Shown here: piece after piece, positions 1 to 5,778 of the stretch
Position numbering within the stretch: position 1 is the stretch's first letter
Layout: each line of letters begins with the position of its first letter
Origin: CAYLPU01 sp964385635
GTDB lineage: Bacteria; Chloroflexota; Anaerolineae; B4-G1
Direction of reading: 5' to 3'
DNA: 11,749 nt
NCBI GenBank assembly: GCA_964385635.1
Contig: CAYLPU010000134.1
Coordinates: forward strand, 1-11,749
Position numbers and translations under genes: made by a program
The notes under the pieces: model-generated
Seen by the model: the letters and a program-made list of their open reading frames with translations, nothing else
Database searches by the model: none
What the model was told of the DNA's origin: nothing

Positions 1-109
1 CTAGCGTAGGCTCAGGCTGTTGTGTGCGCCTCCACAGAACGACGCCCACCACCACAGCCCCTACCAGCACGATGACCCCAATGATGACCAGCACTCGACC
101 GCTGCCCAT
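1..109 (-). CDS. Probable Flp pilus assembly protein CpaB/RcpC, N-terminal fragment (3' end beyond the window)
   Basis: Partial gene, 36 codons visible, running off the left edge. The peptide starts MGSGRVLVIIGVIVLVGAVV and continues through more valines to WRRTQQPEP, so it is one membrane-spanning segment followed by a basic stop-transfer and a Pro-rich linker. An ideal Shine-Dalgarno AAGGAGGT lies at 113-120, three bases before the ATG at 107-109. CpaB/RcpC proteins begin in just this way (short N-terminus, one transmembrane helix, then periplasmic SAF domains) and act with the secretin in Tad pilus assembly. The identification rests on this N-terminus and on the pilin genes upstream; no SAF domain is visible, so any single-pass protein starting this way remains possible. 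The gene has its own strong promoter (142-170), so it need not depend on read-through from the UbiA gene. Confidence 0.5.
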   Translation of the reverse strand, partial: MGSGRVLVIIGVIVLVGAVVVGVVLWRRTQQPEPTL

Positions 110-141
110 GTTACCTCCTTTTTCCGATTGCGTCTGGCTCA

Positions 142-170
142 ATAATACTGGTTTACGACCAGAATGTCAA
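142..170 (-). promoter_or_regulatory. Sigma-70-type promoter for the cpaB-like gene, with a dyad in the spacer
   Basis: Read on the minus strand there is TTGACA (165-170), a 17-bp spacer, and TATTAT (142-147). That is a perfect -35 and a near-perfect -10 at optimal spacing. Transcription would start near 135, giving a leader of about 25 nt before the ATG at 109. The spacer contains an inverted repeat, CTGGT/ACCAG (148-152 and 158-162, 5-nt centre), placed where a repressor or activator could bind. The element begins only about 10 bp after the UbiA stop codon. Confidence 0.75.
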
Positions 171-179
171 GTTATCTCC

Positions 180-1712
180 TCACACCGTTAAACGCTCGAC
201 AAAGGTGACGAGAACAACCAGCAGGATGACAAAACTCCCCAGGTACAGAGAAAAGACCCATTTCTCTTGATATTCTTTCCTATTCACCAGCCAGTACTGC
301 ACAACTCCCGCGCCGATGGCCGGCAGCACCAGCACTATCTGCCTGACTGCAAAGGGAGCGACGAGGTAAGCGAGCAGGAGAAACAGGCCGATGATGCGTT
401 GGCTCCTCTCGCGGCCCCACAGTACCGGCAAGGTCTTGATACCCACCTGTCTGTCCCCCTCGTAATCCTTAATGTCAATGACATTCATGGCGGCGGTGAA
501 GAATACCAGGAACCACAGGATGATCGGCGGCGGAAACTCGACCGCCTCCCCGCCGGCGAAGACGTACCCCATGATGACAACAGCCAACGAACCGAGCGCT
601 ATGACCCCCTTGGATAAAAAGGGCACCCTTTTTAGCCTGACCGGCGGCATGGAATACAGGCAGTAGAGCCCCAACCAGAGGAAGATCGTGAAGAGAGTGT
701 AATAACTCACCACCCCTGCATATACCAAGGCAAGCATGCCAGCGACCACGGCTATTTTCTGATAATCGCTGCGCGGGATGGCTCCGCTGACCAGGGGCCG
801 CGCCCTGTTGACCAGCCGGTCAATCTCCTGGTCCTCCAAATTGTTGGTCGTGATAACAAACAGGCAGCCCCACATAATGGAGATCACAACCAATACCAGG
901 TCGAAGACCATGTCCTGACTCCAGGCAAGAGATGGGCCTAACACGATCCCAAAGGCAAACATCAGCACAGCGTGGACTTGCCTGAAGGGGCGCATATCCT
1001 TGAGCATACTGACGAAATACCGCTTGTTCCACCTCCACGCCAGGGCCAGCAAAAGGACGAATACCACAAGCAGATAGAACTTTGCGTACAGCATGTTGTC
1101 GAAAGTCCTGAAAAGATCCACGATATCCAATATGGCTTTGACGATAAAAGGCACGATGGCATAGATGAATATCACCGTGTACATGAGCAGTACAAACAAC
1201 AGGCTTTTCAGCGCGGGTACTTTCTTGGCCTTGAAGTAAAAGAAGGAGGCGATCAGCACCAGGGCCACCTCAATCCTCAGACCAATGGTAATTCCGCATC
1301 CATCAAACGAACCACCTCCCGTCAGATACCGCAGCAGCAGATCGCCATGCGCGCGGGGCGAGAGATAGGTCATGTCATACCCCTGGCCCCCGCTGATAAC
1401 CAGGTCCAGAATAGGAGCCAACAATACGAAACAGAACGAAAACATGATCAGCCGGGCAGTCCGGGCTATCTTCTCTCCGGTCGCCGCGGAAAACAGCAAC
1501 ATCATAGTCAACGCCGCACAAACGTAAAACAGGTAAAAATGAAAGTGCACCTCGAATGAAATAATCGCGACTGCGGACCTATCGGAAAAAACCTCCAGAA
1601 AATTCCTCGAGGCGACAAAAACCAGAAAGGTCAGGATGTAGTACCCAAGCGGAACGTTCGAGTCCTCGACGAAGGCGCTATATTTTTCCGCGATCTTGAC
1701 TAAACGTTTCAT
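180..1712 (-). CDS. UbiA-family prenyltransferase with an extra N-terminal multi-pass membrane region
   Basis: A 510-residue integral membrane protein. The C-terminal half (about 245-510) carries both diagnostic Asp-rich motifs of UbiA enzymes: NNLEDQEID (290-298) followed by RARPL, and DIKDYEGD (413-420) followed by GIKTLP. These bind the Mg2+-diphosphate of a prenyl donor. YSMPPVRLKR (353-362) is another family signature, seen for example in chlorophyll-synthase-like and geranylgeranyl-transferring members. The aromatic or lipid acceptor cannot be deduced. The N-terminal half (about 20-235) adds roughly five or six hydrophobic segments; typical UbiA proteins are about 300 residues, so this is an extension of unknown role. 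The start is ATG 1712 (MKRLVKI). A GTG at 1781 would add 23 residues but must read through the 1723-1755 hairpin, and neither start has a clear Shine-Dalgarno. The gene looks more AT-rich than its neighbours and has no known link to pili, so it may be a bystander. Confidence 0.88.
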   Translation of the reverse strand: MKRLVKIAEKYSAFVEDSNVPLGYYILTFLVFVASRNFLEVFSDRSAVAIISFEVHFHFYLFYVCAALTMMLLFSAATGEKIARTARLIMFSFCFVLLAPILDLVISGGQGYDMTYLSPRAHGDLLLRYLTGGGSFDGCGITIGLRIEVALVLIASFFYFKAKKVPALKSLLFVLLMYTVIFIYAIVPFIVKAILDIVDLFRTFDNMLYAKFYLLVVFVLLLALAWRWNKRYFVSMLKDMRPFRQVHAVLMFAFGIVLGPSLAWSQDMVFDLVLVVISIMWGCLFVITTNNLEDQEIDRLVNRARPLVSGAIPRSDYQKIAVVAGMLALVYAGVVSYYTLFTIFLWLGLYCLYSMPPVRLKRVPFLSKGVIALGSLAVVIMGYVFAGGEAVEFPPPIILWFLVFFTAAMNVIDIKDYEGDRQVGIKTLPVLWGRERSQRIIGLFLLLAYLVAPFAVRQIVLVLPAIGAGVVQYWLVNRKEYQEKWVFSLYLGSFVILLVVLVTFVERLTV

Positions 1713-1722
1713 GACATAGCCC

Positions 1723-1765
1723 AGGTGCGACGCACTTGTGAAGTGCGTCGCACCTTGTCGCACCT
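1723..1765. repeat. 15-bp perfect inverted repeat (hairpin) plus partial third copy
   Basis: AGGTGCGACGCACTT (1723-1737) is followed by GTG and then its exact reverse complement (1741-1755). After one base, the last nine bases of the right arm, GTCGCACCT, recur at 1757-1765. The element lies between the tadG-like stop codon (1782) and the UbiA ATG (1712), ending 10 bases before that start. In RNA it would form a very stable hairpin. No U-run follows in either direction, so it is not a standard intrinsic terminator. The extra half copy suggests a mobile, REP-like palindrome rather than a gene-specific element; that is inference. Confidence 0.85.
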
Positions 1766-1781
1766 TAGCAGCCCGGCGCAC

Positions 1782-4121
1782 CTACTGGATCAACCGCAGG
1801 AATATGCTCTCGTACAACTCGTCGAAGATGTCATCCAGTTTGTCGCGCGTGGGAGCCCAGCGGTGGTACCCACCGGTGAGATTGGCCACCTCCTCCATCA
1901 GTTCCCGGTCCGCCGAGTAGCCCAGGCTGATCGTGTAGATGGCAATGGCGTTGTCGCGCGCCTCCTGGGCGTAGTACATCACGCAGTCGTTGGCACAAGG
2001 GTACCCCTCGCCGGGGCCGCCATCCCACAAATCCTCCTCACAACAGCAATCCTCCTCCCCAATACAATCACATTCAGTCCTGCAGGCCCCCCACATTTGG
2101 TAACAATCTGGATACGTATTGGCCTGCCCGTCGGTCATCAGCACCATAATGTGGGCTGCGCCCGGCCGCCCGCAGTGACCGTCAGCAACACAATCACCCG
2201 TGCTCAGGACGTCTATGCCGAACTCCATCCCCTCGGCAATGTTCGTCGCGCCGCCGGCGCGGGTGCTGTCCAATTCGGCAAGCACCGTGTCGGTGATCAC
2301 CTGCGCGGTGCAGCCTGCGCCCAAGCGCCGCACGCATTGCAACTCCACGACATCATCGTCTTCTCTATGAGGCTCGTCGTAATAAACAACTTCATCGTTA
2401 TATCGCACGTACCCAATCTGGTCCAGGCCGGGGTCCAGCCGGGCGACGAAGTGATTGGCCGCCTCCAACGCGCCACGGATCGGCTGCTCGTCGTCGTAGA
2501 TGGCATCGCGCCGTTGGTCCGGGTTAGCGCCAAAGTCGCAGTCGGGGCGGTAGTAGGGTTCGTCCACCGTCGGTTCATGTCCGCCGGGCCGCCCGGCGAA
2601 GCGCGGGTCGCACTCGTGACAGGCCCAGTCGGTGCGCCCGTTGTTCGGGGGCGTGCCTCCGCTTGTCATGGTGGATGGCAGAGGACTGCTGTTGTCTGTC
2701 GTGATGACGATGCGGTCCACGTCGAAACCGGCCCCACCGGCCCACAGGTTCAGCGTGTGGGTACTGCCCCTAACCAGATTGTCAACCCGGCCGAGATAGC
2801 GCCAATCCCAGCTGTAGTCCCGAGCGCCGTCGTATTGGGCGCCGTTGTCAAAACCGCTATCTTGCCCACGTGGAGCGCTATCTATGCCCCAGAAAATGTG
2901 CTGATTCCCGTTATCACTGCCACCCTGTCCCTGAATCCAGATGTAGTAGTCGTCGTCACGCGGCGCGACGAATTCGTAGTCGGCCCGAGGGGCGGGGAAG
3001 GGCCCGCCCGGCACCCCGCTCCGGCAGAGTTCCCCGTTGGTGAGGTCATCCCACGTGCACGCCACGCCCAGGCCGGAGGTGCTGCCATGCTCGGCGTACG
3101 GGTGGTGCGAGAGGTAAGCGCCGCGAGAGTCCCGCCCCATCGCACCAACGTTGCGACTGTGATAGTAATTATACTCGTTGCGCTGCACGACCCAGAAGGT
3201 CTTGTAAGGCGTGAAGCCCCACGTGTGGTAGTCTGCGCTCTCCTCGAGAGACGAGTACTCCTCGGCCTCGATGACAATGTAGTAGTTGTTGGTCCCATAG
3301 CGATGATAGTTGCAATCATTGACCTCGTAATAGGCGTTGTAGGAGTCGTAATCGCCGTCTCCATGGTCGCCGCAGGCGTTCGCGCAGTGGTCTGCGGAAG
3401 CCATCGTCGAGTCGGACCAGTGCAGCGGATAGATGTCGCCGTTGGGGTACATCTCATCCGCATCAGGTTCCCAGCAACCGTAGCACAGCGTGTCGTACTC
3501 CATCGAACCGGACTTATCGTAGACGATGACGACGTCCAGGTTGTTGATGCTCTCCGCCTCGGCCAAGGCCTCGACCGGGAAGTGGTGGAAGCCGATGAAC
3601 TGCATGAAGGTCATAAAGACCTGCTGCTGAACCCGCACGCGGATGCGGTTCGCTGTGCTCGCTTGCTGGGCCGGCGGCACACTGGTGTCCCGCGAATAGA
3701 GGGTGTCAATCCAAATAACGGTCGAGGCATCGTCCTCCGGTGGACCAGATACATGGTTGCCATCAATCACCAACCGCACTTCGCTCGTGTTGGTGTGGTC
3801 ATATCCGTTCCCCTGCAGGTAGACCTTCGCCCGTTCTTGCGCCGTCCCCTCCAGCGGCAGTTCAGACGCCCCCGCCAACGCGGCCGCGTCGGCCGCCCGC
3901 GCCACCCGCACGCGCTCGACGTAGACCAGGCCCAGGTCTACGCCCAGGCCAACGAAAGCCAGGATGCCGATGAAAGCAAAGATGACGATCACCAGCGTCT
4001 GTCCCTGCTGTCGCCCGCGCAGCGCTCTCCACCCAGTGGGAAGTACGGTGACAGTCCCTTCCCGTCTCGACTCCCACCTCGACCGCAACATCCCCAGCCA
4101 ATGACTGATTACCTCACTCAT
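1782..4121 (-). CDS. TadG-like pilus protein with a VWA domain interrupted by a CBM6-like insert
   Basis: 779 residues, probably anchored in the cytoplasmic membrane with a large extracytoplasmic part. The cytoplasmic stretch (1-38) is followed by a TadE/G-type segment (about 39-86) with RQQGQTL, a hydrophobic helix and AADAAALAGASEL, as in TadG proteins. A VWA domain begins at about 195. Its metal-binding residues D202-x-S204-x-S206 are followed by a large insert (about 213-530), after which the domain resumes with GGATN (Thr626) and TDG (Asp664) and runs to the end. The metal site is therefore complete across the gap. Within the insert, about 281-476 resembles a CBM6/malectin-type jelly roll (start VIEAEEY; end near GAGFDVDRIVITTD). 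CYGC (213-216) and CHEC (501-504) bracket it, and a cluster of nine cysteines lies at 673-713. Start: ATG 4121 with GGAGGT at 4127-4132, five bases away. TadE is 104 bp upstream. Role in pilus assembly or adhesion is inferred from the family. Confidence 0.88.
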   Translation of the reverse strand: MSEVISHWLGMLRSRWESRREGTVTVLPTGWRALRGRQQGQTLVIVIFAFIGILAFVGLGVDLGLVYVERVRVARAADAAALAGASELPLEGTAQERAKVYLQGNGYDHTNTSEVRLVIDGNHVSGPPEDDASTVIWIDTLYSRDTSVPPAQQASTANRIRVRVQQQVFMTFMQFIGFHHFPVEALAEAESINNLDVVIVYDKSGSMEYDTLCYGCWEPDADEMYPNGDIYPLHWSDSTMASADHCANACGDHGDGDYDSYNAYYEVNDCNYHRYGTNNYYIVIEAEEYSSLEESADYHTWGFTPYKTFWVVQRNEYNYYHSRNVGAMGRDSRGAYLSHHPYAEHGSTSGLGVACTWDDLTNGELCRSGVPGGPFPAPRADYEFVAPRDDDYYIWIQGQGGSDNGNQHIFWGIDSAPRGQDSGFDNGAQYDGARDYSWDWRYLGRVDNLVRGSTHTLNLWAGGAGFDVDRIVITTDNSSPLPSTMTSGGTPPNNGRTDWACHECDPRFAGRPGGHEPTVDEPYYRPDCDFGANPDQRRDAIYDDEQPIRGALEAANHFVARLDPGLDQIGYVRYNDEVVYYDEPHREDDDVVELQCVRRLGAGCTAQVITDTVLAELDSTRAGGATNIAEGMEFGIDVLSTGDCVADGHCGRPGAAHIMVLMTDGQANTYPDCYQMWGACRTECDCIGEEDCCCEEDLWDGGPGEGYPCANDCVMYYAQEARDNAIAIYTISLGYSADRELMEEVANLTGGYHRWAPTRDKLDDIFDELYESIFLRLIQ

Positions 4122-4225
4122 CTCACACCTCCACTCTCACCTTCAGAGCGCCATCCTTCGGAGTCCCGGACGGCTCGACTGAGCTCGCCGAAGTCTTGTT
4201 CGGGCCGGCGATGACACACCGCCTG
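4122..4225. other. Short intergenic spacer with a possible hairpin
   Basis: Spacer between the short tadE-like gene and the tadG-like gene. CTTCGG (4156-4161) and CCGAAG (4188-4193) form a 6-bp inverted repeat around a loop that holds smaller complementary pieces (GAGTC/GACT) and the palindrome GAGCTC. No promoter-like pair was seen, so the two genes are probably co-transcribed; the hairpin could modulate read-through or mRNA stability. Confidence 0.35.
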
Positions 4226-4864
4226 TCACCCCCCGCGCTCGGTGATCACGCGCATCTCCGTCTGTGCATACATCATCCAGGGATCGGGCAGCGGGACGAA
4301 GGGGCTGTTCCACAGCGGATGGTGCATAAAGAATATCTCCACCACCACAATGTGATTGTCCATCCGCTCATACCCGAGCGCGGCACGCGTTCCATTGATG
4401 TCATTTGTGACAGTGGTATGGCGGGCCTCGATCTGAGCCTGTGTAACCCTCGAATCACCTTCAACAATTCCTTGCACGCCTCCGGCCCCGTTCGGAACCA
4501 CGCCAGAGTACCATTTAGTGTACGAAATCACGGCTCCAGAATCGTCCAGCACGATTTGGGTGACGATGATGCCCGTGTTGGGGTCTGTGCTATCTATATC
4601 CGTGCGCAGGAACGGCACGTTCGTAGGCGGATCGCCCAGGCTGACAACCCCGCCAGCGCTGACCACCCGCGCGCCCGCGAGTTCATCGCTGAAGCGGCCC
4701 CGGGCCGCAAAACGGCAGCCCTCGCGGTCGGCGTTGACGACGACCAGGTAGTTCCGCAGCGCATATCCCATCTCCACGACGCCGAACAACAGAACCAGGA
4801 GCACGGGCAACATGACGACCAGTTCCAGGACTCCCTGACCACGCTCCGTTCTCCGCTCGCCCAT
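4226..4864 (-). CDS. TadE-like minor pilin
   Basis: 212 residues. The N-terminus, MGERRTERGQGVLELVVMLP, is followed by LLVLLFGVVEMGYALRNYL, which is the TadE pattern: a short basic head, then a conserved Gly-Gln-Gly and an acidic residue entering a single hydrophobic helix. If a prepilin peptidase cuts after the Gly of ERG, the Glu of GVLE falls at position +5, as in type IVb pilins. The rest (about 50-212) is a compact beta-rich extracytoplasmic domain with no recognised fold, and the length is normal for TadE. The stop codon of the preceding gene and this ATG are 10 bases apart; the purine-rich AGGGGGAG before the start overlaps that stop, so the genes are likely co-translated. TadE works with TadF/TadG as a pseudopilin in the Tad system. 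Confidence 0.88.
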   Translation of the reverse strand: MGERRTERGQGVLELVVMLPVLLVLLFGVVEMGYALRNYLVVVNADREGCRFAARGRFSDELAGARVVSAGGVVSLGDPPTNVPFLRTDIDSTDPNTGIIVTQIVLDDSGAVISYTKWYSGVVPNGAGGVQGIVEGDSRVTQAQIEARHTTVTNDINGTRAALGYERMDNHIVVVEIFFMHHPLWNSPFVPLPDPWMMYAQTEMRVITERGG

Positions 4865-4874
4865 TCAACTCCCC

Positions 4875-5483
4875 CTATTCCAGCAATGCGCCACTGGACC
4901 CATCTACCACGACGATGAAGGTGTTCTCCGCGCCAGCCACCGATCCAACTATGGTCCAGGCCGGGTACTCACCCCCCTCATCCCTCACGCGCAACTTCAT
5001 CGCCAGGTCTGTATCCGGGCGACGCTCCACGACGGTGCTCCCCCCCCTGTCCAACCACGCCTGCAACGCCTGGTCGCTATCCACGCGCCACTGATCGGCG
5101 GAGAACGTAGGGACAGTGTAGGGACTCAGGCTCTCGCGCACCAATCGCGCTGCCTCGCCAGCCACCACGATGAGCGCCAATCGCTGGGTGGAGGGGGAGA
5201 AAAACTGGAAGGCCCACACGATCTCGCCCCCCGGCTGCATCCCCATCTCTGGCCAACGACCGGAGACCGCAGCCAGACGCGCGTCCTCTTGCCACTGGGC
5301 GGCCAATTCGGCCGCGGGAGCGAACGCCTGGCGGGCAGTGACCCGATCACCGGCCAGGCCCGCCGCCGCAGGCGGGGCGGCCTGGCCGGCCAGCCGCCCG
5401 TAGACCACCACTCCCACTACAACCAGCAGGATCAGGCCCAGGCCCAACAACAGCAGCCAACGCACCCCCGAACTCTCAGCCAT
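4875..5483 (-). CDS. Single-pass membrane protein of unknown function in the pilus cluster
   Basis: About 202 residues and not assigned to a family. It has a short polar head (MAESSGVRW), one long hydrophobic helix (about 10-30), an Ala/Pro-rich linker, and a globular extracytoplasmic domain of about 150 residues. The last part (ALQAWLDRGG ... YPAWTIVGS ... FIVVVDGSSGALLE) resembles the strand pattern of PepSY-like domains, which end in a VVDxxTG-type turn; this is a weak resemblance. Start choice: GGAGGG at 5494-5499 is 10 bases from ATG 5483 and 7 from GTG 5486. ATG 5501 and TTG 5504 are also in frame and would add 6 or 7 residues but have only AGAGG before them. The tadE-like gene follows after 10 bases, so a role as a pilus accessory protein is inferred from context only. 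The Ala-rich N-terminal part contains no cysteine or obvious catalytic motif. Confidence 0.7.
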   Translation of the reverse strand: MAESSGVRWLLLLGLGLILLVVVGVVVYGRLAGQAAPPAAAGLAGDRVTARQAFAPAAELAAQWQEDARLAAVSGRWPEMGMQPGGEIVWAFQFFSPSTQRLALIVVAGEAARLVRESLSPYTVPTFSADQWRVDSDQALQAWLDRGGSTVVERRPDTDLAMKLRVRDEGGEYPAWTIVGSVAGAENTFIVVVDGSSGALLE

Positions 5484-5540
5484 CACGCTCGATCCCTCCA
5501 TCAAGCCTCTAGTTGACCGTCTAGCAAAAAGGGCGATTTT

Positions 5541-5566
5541 TAACGCAGAGACGCAAAGGCGCAGAG
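5541..5566. repeat. CGCAGAG-type short tandem repeat
   Basis: Three consecutive degenerate 8-nt units, ACGCAGAG, ACGCAAAG and GCGCAGAG. The motif matches half of the imperfect palindromes that occur between genes in many Chloroflexota and other environmental genomes. The related CACAGAG motif is found at 11149-11187 in this window. No matching right arm was found nearby, so this looks like a decayed or half element. Confidence 0.6.
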
Positions 5567-5657
5567 ACTTTTGAAGGTCTCCGCCACATCGTTCGCCGAA
5601 GGTCTCCTGACCGAGGCTGTCAACGACAGTCGTAACCGTTCAGGCCATGACGAAATA

Positions 5658-5744
5658 GAACGCGGATCAGACGGATTTTACGGATTCGCACGGATTTTTC
5701 TTTTTTATCCGTGAAAATCCGTTCGATCCGTTAAATCTGTGTTC
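5658..5744. repeat. 38-bp imperfect inverted repeat built from ACGGATT units
   Basis: Left arm 5658-5695 and right arm 5707-5744 match at 28 of 38 positions by eye, around an 11-nt T-rich centre. The innermost seven pairs (CACGGAT/ATCCGTG) are perfect. Each arm is made of degenerate ACGGAT units spaced 9-10 nt apart. It sits 35 bp downstream of the propeller-PKD stop codon and would fold into a long hairpin in that transcript, so it may mark or influence the 3' end. The rest of the 5505-5778 gap holds only the 5541-5566 repeat, a 10-bp direct repeat GAAGGTCTCC (5573-5582, 5598-5607) and a small CTGTC/GACAG dyad (5617-5629). No gene and no convincing promoter were seen in it. Confidence 0.8.
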
Positions 5745-5778
5745 CATTTTACCCCCCCCACTGAACGCTTACCGATAA

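Noticed and set aside
972..1559. 195-residue plus-strand frame
   Set aside because: Antisense to the UbiA gene; Gln/His-rich low-quality peptide typical of a shadow frame.
1725..4214. 829-residue open frame on the plus strand
   Set aside because: It is exactly antisense to the tadG-like gene, rich in Val/Arg/Pro/Ala without domain features or a ribosome site. It is a shadow of codon bias on the opposite strand.
5618..5623. TTGACA on the minus strand upstream of the 4875-5483 gene
   Set aside because: A perfect -35 hexamer but with no -10-like sequence 16-18 bp downstream, so not called a promoter.
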